Assembly: GCA_002682825.1 (NCBI GenBank)
Contig: NOKP01000005.1
Coordinates: 1,054,001 to 1,118,000 of the forward strand
Direction: 5' to 3'
Source: Neonectria sp. B-13
Lineage: Eukaryota > Ascomycota > Sordariomycetes > Hypocreales > Nectriaceae
DNA: 64,000 bases
The notes under the pieces were generated by a model, which was not told the DNA's origin, did no database searches, and was given only the letters and a program-made list of their open reading frames with translations. Below, one piece after another: positions 10,713-21,629 of the stretch (position 1 is its first letter; every line of letters begins with the position of its first letter). The translations under genes were made by a program, and so were the position numbers.

Positions 10713-12647
10713 CTATTCTCTCTCTTGGAAATCCTCTATCAAGCTGCAGTCCGAGCACATGAGCGCCCCTTGCGCCTCTGGGGGCAACTCCCGTGTTGGA
10801 ACGTGCATCTTCCCCTGCTTCCCGCGAGATTGGCTGTCGTATCCCTCGCCCATGCCGATACGCTCTAGCACTTGCTCTCGCTGCCGCATACCGTGCTCGC
10901 CGAGGCCCTGACAATCACGGACACTGGCGCCGGCCTCGTTCTCGCGCCTGTGGCATCTGATTGAATCGATCCAGACGAAGAAGTCCCGGAACTTGGGGGC
11001 ACCGTCTCCATCCCCAGCCGCCAGGGCCTTGGCGATGCAGAGCACGGTGTGGTAGTGGCTAAGCCATATAGGCGCCGTCATGTCGACCGGAAGCGCTGGG
11101 TGCGGGAACGAAGGATGGGGAAGCCTCAGAGTCAGCTGGAGCCGGGTGGTGTTGCACATGGAGAAGAGGTCTTGGAACTGCATCAGGTGGTCGGCAACGG
11201 CGTTGGAGGGCTCCCCGAAGCTGAACTCGAGCTGGATGCGGCGAGCGTTCTTGAAGAAGCGTGGGAACTGCCTCAGCTTCACTCTCGCCGGCAGCCGACT
11301 ACGCGACCATGTCTCGCTCCATTTTGGTACGCTGCTCTCGGGGTCGTCCTTGTAGAAGGCCAGATGCTGCATGGCACGGAAGACTTCCCACCATCCTAAA
11401 CACCATGTGTTTTCGCGGTACATGATGTCTCGTGCGTCAGCTTCCATCTGCCGATCCACAAGGAACAGCTCCCGTGGAAACCGCCAACACGCACACGGCC
11501 AACTATGGCTTCCGTAGTGCCGGCAGCAACATAGTTTACTGTTGGCTAGCACAGCAGGGTTTAGGCTCTCGGCATCATAAACGCTCGTCCGGTCCGAACC
11601 ATATAGAGGAAAACGGGGCTGGTTAGTCTCAGAGCAGTAATACAAGTGCTGCGGTGCGACGAGGCCCGTGTGGTGAAGGACCTCGCGCTGGAGTTCTCGT
11701 GGGAGTTTGCGCAACGGAAACGGCGCGGTGATGCTCGATTCAGGGTACCCGAGGAGCCGTAGACGCGTCTGCTCGGCCATCTCGCGCAGCTGGGCGTCGA
11801 ATGTCTTTTGCAGGGCGATGGAGCAGGACCGCAGCGTGGGTAGTAGGAGTAGCGAGGAGAGAAGCTCGGCGGCGAGGTCGTGGTCTAAACACTCGCAGAC
11901 AAAGGTGAGGCGCAGGCGTCCAGGCTGCAAGTGAGCCGCGAGATGGTGGCAGAGATGTCGCAGGCTTTGTAGGAGCCGGACATCGTTCCGGCTACGCTTT
12001 CCGAGGCCATCACGGAAGCCCAGGGGCTTGTCGTGCCCGAATTCTTTGCACGAAGGATGGCAGCCAAACGAGTGCAGCTTACAGTCCGGGCCTTTGGCGC
12101 AGAAACAAAGGTTCATGCGAATGGTAAGGTTGCGCAGGGCCCCGACGGCCTCGGGACTGAGGTTCTCGAGAGTGGAGAAGCCTCCGTTGGCCGTGTAGAC
12201 GACCTCGAAGCTGTTTTCCGAGTAGAACAGCCGGCTGACGTCTTGGGTCATTGCCCTGCAGACGAGGAACAGCTCCATGGGGAACCTGTCGCATTCGCAT
12301 TCGCCCTCTGGCGGTCGACTCGGTAGACGGAAGCTGAGCCTAGTGCTACTGGGCTCGATACGCTGGAGGAGACATCTGTGACACGTAGGCGGCTCCGACC
12401 CCCAGATGAAGGGCGCCTCGTAGTCTTCCAACCCCAGTTGACATGAGCGTTCCGTGATGCGGCCCGGGCTCATCATCATCGGACCCCATGGTTTATCATC
12501 CCGTGTCGGGAAGAGCTCCAAGTCCTCGTAGATGCGCCTGCGGACAGACCAGGGCAAGTCAAAGAGGGATTTGGGCCGAGGGACTTGCGTAGCCTCAATG
12601 GCGACCCCGATGCGTGGGAAGTATTCGTCGATTCTACGTCTTGCCAT
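10713..12647 (-). CDS. F-box/2EXR-like protein with two similar halves
   Basis: This is an uninterrupted 644-residue ORF with no introns. Each half opens with an F-box-like LP motif: LFDLPWSVRRRIYEDL near residue 28 and LRKLPRELQREVLHHTG near residue 315. Each is followed by a Cys/His-rich stretch and then a second conserved block: RFPMELFLVCRAMTQDVSR with LFYSEN in the first half, RFPRELFLVDRQMEADARD with IMYREN in the second. The halves therefore arose by internal duplication. Fungal proteins of this type are usually annotated F-box or 2EXR domain proteins, and F-box members recruit substrates to SCF ubiquitin ligases; that role is only inferred here. The C-terminus is polar and may be disordered. 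Confidence 0.7.
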   Translation of the reverse strand: MARRRIDEYFPRIGVAIEATQVPRPKSLFDLPWSVRRRIYEDLELFPTRDDKPWGPMMMSPGRITERSCQLGLEDYEAPFIWGSEPPTCHRCLLQRIEPSSTRLSFRLPSRPPEGECECDRFPMELFLVCRAMTQDVSRLFYSENSFEVVYTANGGFSTLENLSPEAVGALRNLTIRMNLCFCAKGPDCKLHSFGCHPSCKEFGHDKPLGFRDGLGKRSRNDVRLLQSLRHLCHHLAAHLQPGRLRLTFVCECLDHDLAAELLSSLLLLPTLRSCSIALQKTFDAQLREMAEQTRLRLLGYPESSITAPFPLRKLPRELQREVLHHTGLVAPQHLYYCSETNQPRFPLYGSDRTSVYDAESLNPAVLANSKLCCCRHYGSHSWPCACWRFPRELFLVDRQMEADARDIMYRENTWCLGWWEVFRAMQHLAFYKDDPESSVPKWSETWSRSRLPARVKLRQFPRFFKNARRIQLEFSFGEPSNAVADHLMQFQDLFSMCNTTRLQLTLRLPHPSFPHPALPVDMTAPIWLSHYHTVLCIAKALAAGDGDGAPKFRDFFVWIDSIRCHRRENEAGASVRDCQGLGEHGMRQREQVLERIGMGEGYDSQSRGKQGKMHVPTRELPPEAQGALMCSDCSLIEDFQERE

Positions 12648-13412
12648 GTTGTTGTTTCGGTTGACATTCGCTGATGATGAAAGGCGGAGAGAGCAGAGAA
12701 GCTCAGGCAGTTAGACTTCTTCGCTGTGATTGGTGGTCTGATAACCCCTGTATTCGCGTCTCACTCGCATTACCATCACTACAGATTATTGGCTACCGCA
12801 AATTTTACCGGGATATTGCAAACCAAAGTTCCTAATCTAGATCCAGGATCCTGATCTAAAACCTCACCGCTGGGGGACTCGCACAACATAACGATGAGCA
12901 GGAGGAAGACCAATGAGCTCGGATAGTATTGAGCAAGTAGTCTGCCTATCTTGCGAGGTCCCCCCCTGGGTGATGGCACAATTATTGAGCGCTGTAATAT
13001 AGCCAGACAATAAGGGAATAGCCTCTTTCTTCTACTGTACCCATTCATACGTTCAAATAGAAATAGTTATACAAAACTTATCCTTACTACTATAGTAGAC
13101 TAATAATGAAGGTAACTAAGACTATCTCAAGAGTACTATATATATATTAAATTATAGCTTTATTAACTATAGAGGTTACTATTAGAGGTCCTTGTATAAT
13201 GGAGTAGTACAGGGACCCAATCACTCGCTCCTGAAGCTTTACTTATCAATGGCACGATACATACCATAGACTCTAAATCCAGTATCTTTCAACATGGCGA
13301 GATTTCCTTCGCGAACGGCACCATTCTCTGCATTAGAAAGAAAGGCACTGCACTTCAGAGACCACAAAGAACACCCTTATTGTTAATCTGCAAGGCAAAG
13401 CTATCATTCTAG
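12648..13412. other. Promoter of F-box-like gene and AT-rich scar
   Basis: The first 130 bases are the F-box-like gene's upstream region. From about 13060 to 13200 the sequence turns sharply AT-rich, like a remnant of a degraded insertion. An open stretch from about 13203 to 13380 in the frame of the next gene reads like coding sequence (INGTIHTIDSK, HGEISFANGTI) but has no start or clean splice, so it may be the damaged 5' part of that gene. Confidence 0.4.
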
Positions 13413-14081
13413 GCCTCTTGCACTGAGCCTACCGAGGAGCTGACTGAAGATGGCCTCGATTGCAATATTACGTGTCCAGGGTTAACGGTCATAAAGTCAC
13501 GAAATCTGCTTCAGCAACAAGCGGTGGTCGCCAATGACTTCGTTCCATACGTGAATCAGTTAATTGGCTGTGCGAAGAAAATGGGCCAAAACTCCGCGCT
13601 TCGCGTGCAGAGTACGGGGAGGTGCGGGAAAAGTCCAGATGATGGGACGGGCGTGGCAAGCCAAGGTTTTAGTTTTCATCAGGCCGGCATAGCCATAGAT
13701 GCAAATCTGCAATTGCCAAATGGACAAGGATGCGACCGAGCCTGCATGGGACAAGGATACTGCGCATACAACAAACACACGACTCCAGATTGCGCCAAAA
13801 CCGACAAGTGCCCTAATTGTTTGGGACAGGAGAAGTCGCAAAGGAATCAGTGGATTAACAAGTTCTTTGAATGTACAAAGAATATACCTGGTTTGCAAGT
13901 TGGCGCTACGTTTAAGAATGCTGACTGGAACCATTTCCAGCACCCCATTGCTGCGAGCAGCCGTAAAGCAGCTGGGGAGAATTTTGCAGCACAACTGAAA
14001 GCCTTTTGTCTTGGAAAATGTTCTGGGAAGAGTAAGGTAAATCCAGGGAAATCCGCATGCAACTGCCCAGGATTTAAATAA
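13413..14081 (+). CDS. M15-type (D-Ala-D-Ala carboxypeptidase-like) peptidase, 5' end incomplete
   Basis: The reading frame contains FSFHQAGIAIDANLQ and, later, ADWNHFQHP. These match the two zinc-binding signatures of the M15/VanY-like metallopeptidase fold (H-x6-D and W-x-H). The C-terminal tail has six or more cysteines (CLGKCSGKSK...CNCPGF), which suggests an extracellular disulfide-bonded protein. The first in-frame Met is at 13524, but the open frame continues upstream with coding character (LTEDGLDCNITCPGL) to a likely acceptor at 13411-13412. No signal peptide is visible, so the 5' end is missing, spliced from an unseen exon, or lost beside the AT-rich scar. Bacterial M15 enzymes cleave peptidoglycan stem peptides; in a fungus this could be an antibacterial secreted enzyme of transferred origin (inference). 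Function as a peptidase is not shown. Confidence 0.5.
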   Translation, partial: ASCTEPTEELTEDGLDCNITCPGLTVIKSRNLLQQQAVVANDFVPYVNQLIGCAKKMGQNSALRVQSTGRCGKSPDDGTGVASQGFSFHQAGIAIDANLQLPNGQGCDRACMGQGYCAYNKHTTPDCAKTDKCPNCLGQEKSQRNQWINKFFECTKNIPGLQVGATFKNADWNHFQHPIAASSRKAAGENFAAQLKAFCLGKCSGKSKVNPGKSACNCPGFK

Positions 14082-14318
14082 TATAGCTATATTATGCTAA
14101 TATTAGAATATTTATATTAGTAGCTCTTTTATAGAATATTGAGAAAAGCCACTTTATAAAGCTATACGTTTGTTATACTGCTATATCCAACTCTTGAGTG
14201 TATGTTAAGGCAGTTGTTTATATTGATATGGTACATACTCTCTTCCCAAGCTGACCCCTCTGCTCCTTGATTAGTATGGTGGGGCAAGGCAGGTTTATAC
14301 ACCTCCTCGGGCATTCTA

Positions 14319-16309
14319 TCAATTACAGTCTGTATGAGTACCGACCCAGTCAAAGGTGTTCAACAGATCAAAGTTGAAATAGGGCTGATTGAATCGACTC
14401 CAATCCAGGGGTTCCAAAAGCTCCGCATCCGACGTGGCATTCAACTTGCTATCCAAAACGCGCTGGATAATGGCTTTGCAATAGCTACACAAATCTCCAT
14501 TGGGAGCAGATGGACTAACCCAGCCGAGGAAACCAACGAGCAAACTCAGTTGCTGTATGATGCTTGAGCGGCTGAGATTTGGATCCTTGGGGTGTATTCC
14601 GTGAAAGGTCGGCAGAAGTAGCTCCTGGCAGAGAATACCGCCTCCAGGAGCGCCGTAAGCTATCAACTAAACGCCTAGTTAGATCGACTCTTGCTTTAAG
14701 ACGCTAGACATTGACTCACTAGCCACGAGAAGTTGCGTCGCATCAAGCTATCTGCAAAGCGATCTTTGTGCGTCCACAACTTCAACGTCAAGACGACCAT
14801 GGAATAACTCGTAGCCAGTAGATCGCCCTCATTTAGCTGGCTGTGTCGAAGTAAAAGTCTTTCGGCGAAGAACAAGTTTTGAAGATGGTCTAGTTGCATC
14901 ATGATCCGGATATAAACATGTTGGATGTTGAGATCTGGGGCAGCAAGGTCTTGGGGATGATACACTAGGCTTTTGGGAAAGCTCGAGAAGGTTACAATCT
15001 GGCGAGCCTTGATGCCTCTGTCTTGCATTGTCAGCGTGTTTCGGGAGGTACTAGATCAAAGACGTACATCAAATGGTCGAGCGTAGCAATGCCTCTTTTG
15101 CCCATAGCAACGTCGATAAGTTCTTCTCGGACAAAGGCTATCATGCAACGCGCTCGGATTAGAGTGGCTGAATACAGGCCATTCTCAGTGTTCCAGCCAC
15201 GGTCGTCCAACGCCTGGACAGCTTGCGCCAGCGAGGCTTCATCCGAGGCCAAGTCTTCGTCTCGAATATCAAGAGGAAGAGGCGTCGAACAATAGTGGTG
15301 GTTTATTAGCGGGGGCCTTCCGGTAAAGGCGGCCTTCTTCTTGTCGCTGGAGAAGACCTGGGCAAAGAGGCGCCGTTTGTTCTCGGAACACAGGGATGGT
15401 TTGTACGACGCGTTGTCAGTCTGTGTATGCAGTCCCAGAAAGGTCATCATTGTGACTGTCACTCCAAAGGAACCCCAGGTAGACATGTCTTGTCATATGT
15501 CAGCGGCTACAATGCAAGAACCACGGTTTATCAATCTAGTACTTACTGGCATCCCCATCAATCATTGAATCCAGGATCGCCCTTCGACGGCAAAGGTCAA
15601 CAAGGATGTCGTTGCCTTCGGTGAAGTGGCGAGAAAGATCGATACAGTAACCTAGACAGGCCTGTGCTGTCTCGGGCGATGGGCGCCCCCCAATCCACTC
15701 GAGACGCCGGTGCTGGAGCGCGGCGAGAACATCTGAAATGGACGCCAAATGTGCCCACAATAGCCCTAGAGACTCCCATCTAAGATTCGGGCCGCAGAAC
15801 TGTTCCAGCCATGCCTTTGGGTCGGAGTGTTCATCATTAATAGGTCGTACGGTGTTGTTGCAAAGCATCTCGGCTACAGCTTCCAACGTTGACTCTTCCC
15901 AGTCCGGAAGGTTCCCAAACGTTTCCTGGACCGAGGATATTATGCCTTCTACGAGCATGTATTCCCATCCGTTACCTCTAGTAGAACTCTTGCAAAACAA
16001 GAACTGCTCGTTGGATTGACCCGGCAGGCATTGTAGGACTAGAAGACACGTTTCTCGCAGCGGGCGTGGTAGATTGCGGAAAGATATGCCTCGTTGGTTT
16101 CGGCGGGGACCGACTTCAGCCTCATTTCCCTGCGAAGCCTGTCCGTTGATCAATGATAGGCTGGTTCTCGTCTCTTCAAATACGGTACTGTAGCTGGGGA
16201 AGCCGGGGTATCCGGGACTGGGGTAAGTCTCATTATTATTCAAAACTGCCCTGACAGACTGTGACTGGGGCTCGTCGAGACTGCGCCATACGTCAGTCGC
16301 TGATCTCAT
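14319..16309 (-). CDS. Fungal transcription-factor-domain protein without visible zinc cluster
   Basis: Four exons join with frame continuity. Exon 1 (16309 to about 15555) ends DSMIDGDA, exon 2 begins MSTWGSFGVTVTMMTFLGLH, exon 3 carries IKARQIVTFSSFPKSLVYHP, and exon 4 begins near LIAYGAPGGGILCQELLLP and ends at 14319. The pattern of an internal YCSTPLPLDIRDEDL motif, an RARCMIAFVREELIDVAMG helix and a late ...YGAPGGGILCQELL block resembles the regulatory region of Zn2Cys6 regulators (fungal_trans superfamily). No C-x2-C-x6-C cluster is present in the N-terminal 100 residues, and none was found in the 250 bases upstream. It may be a diverged regulator or a cofactor lacking DNA-binding capacity. 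Assignment is by general resemblance only. Confidence 0.55.
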
Positions 16310-16757
16310 CGCCGACCGTGAGATTTGCTCGGGAGACTTGCTTGGGGGTTGATGATGGATGAAATGCCATGTCGAGATAGAATCCAGATGGTGTGATGGC
16401 GATGATGACTGTGGATGAATCTCAGGAGAGTACTAACGAATGACTGGTCAGGTCACTGATGATGGAGGCCCTCGGCCCTGAGTCAGCACCGATCTCGGCC
16501 GTCTTAAACCCGGCAAGCCTCATTTTTTACCTCTTGCATCAACGGTTTCCCATCAGCTGGGAAGCCGAAAATCACATAATTACAGCAATTAGCAACATAA
16601 ATGTTGTGTGTGGGGGGGGGGGCTGTATTATTTAAGATGGATTGATTAACGAGATGGCCAATATCGCGATCCCAACAGTTCCCATGGCCAAGTAATCTGA
16701 GTATCTATCTCTGATCATTCCCAAAGTAATAATACCGCTCAAATCGGCAACATAGCC
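16310..16757. other. Intergenic with G-homopolymer
   Basis: This is the upstream region of the gene ending at 16309. A long poly-G run lies near 16613-16622. No ORF is supported. Confidence 0.4.
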
Positions 16758-17109
16758 TTAATATCCAGCGAAGCAATCAAACTCGTAAAGCCGGATAGCA
16801 GTTCCTCCAAGCTCATAAATGGAAAGTGAGCGTATAAACAGCCTGCAAACCTCTCCCGGATAGTACCGGATTGCAGTGCAGCCAATTGCCATGCCACATG
16901 CCCCAAAATAAGCCAGGAGACTAGATGAATCTCCACCCCCCCGCATAGTTGACTCTGTAGCCAAGCGCTGCGACGTAACAGCTCTTGTCGTCGGGGTAAT
17001 TGTGTCCTGCGCAAACCGGGTCGGCGGCTGGCTGAGCAATGTCCGAGGTTGCGGTGGTGGTGGTGATGGCTGAAGTCAGCAAGGCCGCAAGAGTTATTGG
17101 GCATACCAT
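16758..17109 (-). pseudogene. Small secreted cysteine-containing protein, frame broken at a 7-C/G run
   Basis: An ORF starting at 17109 opens with a typical signal peptide (MVCPITLAALLTSAITTTT) and a short mature part with two cysteines, then stops at 16921. Directly across a run of seven G (plus-strand C near 16936-16942), the next frame stays open from 17039 down to 16758 and carries four further cysteines in a similar small-secreted-protein context. No intron donor and acceptor of workable length explains the shift. A one-base difference in the homopolymer would make one six-cysteine secreted protein of about 115 residues. As it stands the ORF is truncated to 62 residues. It could be a sequencing error, a true frameshift, or two unrelated frames. 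No known family was recognised. Confidence 0.45.
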
Positions 17110-18095
17110 CTTGTAGGAGTTGAAGAGTGAGCTGAGGCGTGGAATACTTTATGCTATGTAAGGATTAGTACACTTCGCTAGCACGCGCATATTGGGAGAT
17201 GATGTAACGCAGCGGGAAAGGCGACACGATAACAGAGAGGGCGTGCAGGGTTAAAGCTCCCTTATCAGCAAACACCTGGTGCCGATATTGCCGGATCGCA
17301 AAAGTACCCTCGCGATGGTCAACTATGAGTGCAACGTCACTGATAAGCTAATGGAGGCGTGGGTCCAGATCTCAGTCGGCCTCCTTGAAAACAAGGGATG
17401 ATTGGCACTTATGTTAATCCAGTGGACATTTTAGAGTTACCATTAGGGATCTTCAGTGAGTAATACAGTTCAAAATGAAAAGTGCTTTCTTCATCCCCCC
17501 CTAAATATAGTGATAGTGGATGTTCTAGTATATCCCTGGAGTACAAATCACAACCTCGCACAGCTCAATATTATACGGAGGATTAAAGTTACAGCTATGT
17601 ACTGTCAAAAGGGGAATGAATACATGAAAGCTGCTTCAGCAGCAGCAAATGGATAGTCTAGGGAGTGGCTACTTTGCAGTAGTGGGGGCGGGGGCGAATC
17701 AGAGCCCTCCCAAGCTTTTACCACCTTGAGTTCATCTATCTAACTAACCTAGGACTCTGAGCCCGAAACAAAAGTTCGTGTGGTGCTCCATGCATAGCAA
17801 TCCAAATTCGTCATTGGTTCTAAGTTCCCGGATCCTCATCTGCTGTTGGATGCATAAAGCCAGTAGCACCTATCTCGGAATCAAGATACGGTTCAAGGGA
17901 TCGATTGGCTCACTGATTCCAAAAACGGATGGTGCTTCGGGGACGAGCCTGTGGGCCTGACTTCAACTGTAGAGTGAAATTGACAAGGGTGGCCCGAAAA
18001 TGAAACCTTAAGAACGGGAATGCCACAATTGACTGAGGGCTTTCCTTTCCCTTGCTACAGAATCTTCAATGACAAACCTTTGAACCCGTCTCAGT
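17110..18095. other. Divergent intergenic region
   Basis: This region lies between the small secreted ORF (minus) and the OPT transporter (plus). ORFs at 17456-17656 and 17778-17960 have no supporting features. Nothing else was recognised. Confidence 0.4.
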
Positions 18096-20648
18096 ATGGA
18101 AAAGCCGCCAACATCTATCCCGTCTGATGATGACGAAAATGTCAGAAACGGCACTGGCCACGGTCGAGACAACGTGCCTAACGAGAAGGATACCAAATAC
18201 CTCCCTAGTCAAGACGTCGAGATAGCAAGCGGCCATATTCTAGAGCTAGAGGTCGACTTTGATCGCATTCTTGTCAAGCAAGAGGATGGAGACTACGAAG
18301 CGAATACAAGTCCCTTCGCGGCTGTGAGAGCTGTGGTTCCCGAGACGGATGATACCAATATCCCAGTCAACACATTCCGCGCTTGGTTTCTAGGCATTGT
18401 GGGTTTCTTCTTAACGTGGTACGAACTGAGATCACATCGTTGACCATTTGCCAGGTGTTTGTTTTCCTCGGCGCAGGGGTCAACCAGTTCTTTTCCTTAC
18501 GTTACCCTGGTGTTCGTATCGTATCACTCATTGCCGAGTTGCTGGCTTTTCCTATCGGGGTTATCCTCGCCAAGATTCTGCCCATCAGCAGGTTCAATCC
18601 TGATCGGCATTTCAACATCAAAGAGCATGCCCTCATCACCATCATGGCCAATGTGTCCTTTGGATTCGGATCTGCAGACGCAACTAACATCATCCAAGCC
18701 GCCAAGTTCTATGATTTCAAGCTCCCCGCCGGGTTTTCTGTCCTGGTGGTTATTTGCTGTCAAATGAGTGGATATGCTATTGCTGGTCTCTCCCGTCCAT
18801 GGCTGGTTGAGCCAGCGAAGATGATTTGGCCTGGTGTTCTGAGCAACGTTGCTCTTCTGAGCTCTCTCCATTCTCGAGCAAATGCTGTTGCAGATGGATG
18901 GAAAATAACTCGGATCAAGTTTTTCATGGTAGTTGGTACTGCGGCTTTTGTTTGGTACTGGTTCCCAGGTCTTATCTTCACTGGCCTCAGCTACTTCACC
19001 TGGATCTGCTGGATCGCACCGAAGAACCTCGCTGTCAACCAGGTATTCGGAATGGTTACCGGACTAGGCCTTTTCCCTCTGACCTTTGACTGGTCCATGA
19101 TTGCTTACAACACCAATCCGCTTCTGAGCCCCCATTGGGCTGCTGCTAATGTTTTTGCTGGCTTTGTCGTCTTCTTTTGGATTGTTACCCCTGCAATCTA
19201 TTACACCAACACCTGGTTTACAGCATACATGCCATTTTGCACAGCAGACGTTTACGATCGATACGGCCAGCTTTACAATGTCTCTAATGTTTTGACCGGG
19301 AACACGTTCGATCAAGAGAAATATGCTGCCTATTCGCCTCCATACCTACCGGCGACCTTCGCCTTTGTGTACGGAATAAGCTTTGCAGCAATTACGAGGT
19401 GAGTGGGGATACCTGAGGCATTGCAAGTGCCGAGCTGATTCTATAGTGTTCTGTCTCACGTTTACTTCTTCCATTGGGATGAAATCAAACATGCATTCAG
19501 GGGATCCCTTAAACTGGATATCCATGCTCGCCTCATGTCTTCGTACCGCAAGATCCCGTGGTGGTGGTGGACCACTCTCTTCGTCGGGGTTCTTGCAATG
19601 AGTTTCGGCATGGCTGCGGGCTTCGACACGGGGCTTCCGTGGTACGGGGTGGTTCTCGCCTTTGTTATCCCAGCAATTTACATGGTACCTTGCGGAATGA
19701 TCCAAGGAGTCACAAACGTCGATGCCAACCAAATCAATGTCCTTTCAGAGTTCATATGCGGTTACATGCTTCAAGGACGACCCGTTGCGAACATGCTGTT
19801 CAAGATACTCTCGACAGATGTAGTCGGGCAGGGGCTATACTTCGCAATGGATATGAAACTCGGACACTACCTCAAAATCCCTCCACGAACTTTGTTCTTT
19901 GCCCAAGGCCTTGCGACTGTCCTTGGTGCTCTGACTCAGACTGGGGTAACCCTCTGGATGCTTGGCAATGTCTCTGGAATATGTGACGAGGATCAACCCA
20001 ATGGCTTTTCCTGTCCACAAGGAAGAACGGTGTTCTCCTCATCTGTGGTAAGTACAAGATTCTGGTCAAAAGTCCTCACTAACCATCCTTAAGATCTGGG
20101 GTCTTGTTGGCCCCGCCCGTCTCTATTCAGTTGGTTCAATCTACAGTGGTCTACTGCATTTCTTCTGGATTGGATTGATCCTCCCACCCATTACGTATTT
20201 CATATGGAAAAAGACAGGTAATGAGTTCATACGGAAGGTAAACTGGCCGCTTATCTTCGTTGGGACGTACAATGTTCCCCCAGCCACCGGAATCAACTAC
20301 AGCAGTTGGTATATCGTCAACCTGGTCTTCAACAAGATTATTTACCAGAAATTCTATGCTTGGTGGACGAAGTACAATTACGTCCTTGCAGCGTCGCTTG
20401 ATACTGGGCTGGCTATCAGCGGAGTCGTCATCTTTTTTGCGGTAACTTATGGACCAAACGTGCAGTTTCCAGATTGGTGGGGAAACACAGTGTAAGTCAA
20501 AGCCCCGATACTTATCTTTGTTAAGGTGCCTCGGGAACTCACATGGCAATCACATAGGTGGCAGAATACCGCCGATGGGCTGGGGCTGCCATGGTTTCAA
20601 ATGCCAGAAAGTGGTTACTTTGGTCCAGCTAATGGGACTTGGTCATAA
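18096..20648 (+). CDS. OPT-family oligopeptide transporter
   Basis: The encoded protein has a long acidic, hydrophilic N-terminus followed by many membrane segments. OPT hallmarks include NTFRAWFLGI joined across an intron to GAGVNQFFSLRYPG, FNIKEHALITIMANVSFG, SRPWLVEPAKMIWPGVL, IPAIYMVPCGMIQGVTN and the C-terminal NYVLAASLDTGLAI. Introns at 18399-18454, 19399-19446, 20048-20093 and 20492-20557 all have GT-AG ends and keep phase. The last exon ends ESGYFGPANGTWS with TAA at 20646-20648. OPT proteins are proton-coupled plasma-membrane importers of small peptides, glutathione or metal-siderophore complexes. Length (about 780 residues) is typical. Substrate cannot be told from the sequence. Confidence 0.92.
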
Positions 20649-21629
20649 ACACTGTCGTTCATGGTGGAAGGCCTTTCATGACCACGTGTTTGAAAGGGAG
20701 CAGTGCCAATACGTAAGTATCAGTAGCAGCTTTGCAGAACTCAACGGACTAGAGTGTGTTGAAAATGAGCGAACTTCTTTTGTAGTTTGGCTGTATCGGA
20801 TCTACGCTTTTCGTTGTTCTTTAGCTGGCCATTTGCTACTAATGCATTATAACTGCTTGAGCTTCATGTACAAACAATATCCAAATTTCGACCCGCGCCC
20901 GCCGTGGACAACACTGTTGGGACAAGTCATCGTGGACTTGCATCAAAAATGTTGTATGAATATTTGGCGGCTTAGCACCCGGCAGTCTCGGCGAAGACCG
21001 GCGCCTCCTCGGCTTGTCCGGCAGACCTCGTGTGACATTAATCGTCATGTTGTCTGTCAGACAGTTGGCCAGGTCCCTTTCTCCCCGGATCCCTGGTGGG
21101 ATCGACTGAATCCTTCGAATACGCCCACTCCCAAATGTCTTTCACCGGTCGTGACAAGCCTGATCCTAAAAACAAACCGCTGTCGCCGACACCTGCTGCG
21201 TGATCTATCTATTCCAAGAACCATCGAGGTTAAATGTGCATAGCATTGGCTGGCTTGAAACCAAGGAAGGGATCGTCCGCTAATGCAGAATGTTCACGTC
21301 GTGATTCGACCGAAGTTCCTACCAGATACGCCACTAGTGTTCAAGCTCGTATTTCGATGCGGAGAACAGTAACTGCGCTCTGGTGCATGGGGAAATCCGG
21401 GGGATTACTCCCTGTAGCTGAAGATGCAAGCCCGGCGAATTCGGCAAAAGCCCGACTGGTCGGCCCGGTAAAGAGTCCGTGGTCGTCGCACTCACAATAC
21501 ATATAGACTTGTCCTGTGAGCCTGAGCCTGAGCCTGAGAAAACAATTTCATCAACAACTTATTTACAAGCTCCATCACAAAGCTCAGGCTCTGTATCTTC
21601 TGCATCATCGCATCCATTCGACAGCGACC
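20649..21629. other. Intergenic between OPT and GH2 genes
   Basis: About 980 bases with no supported gene. A 264-codon open frame overlapping the OPT 3' end is a shadow without family features. The last 150 bases are the GH2 promoter and leader; a CATATAG-like sequence near 21498 is only a weak TATA candidate. Confidence 0.4.

Noticed and set aside
20449..21243. 264-codon plus-strand ORF overlapping the end of the OPT transporter gene
   Set aside because: It shares bases with the real last exons of the OPT gene in another frame, has no recognised motif, and shows irregular composition.
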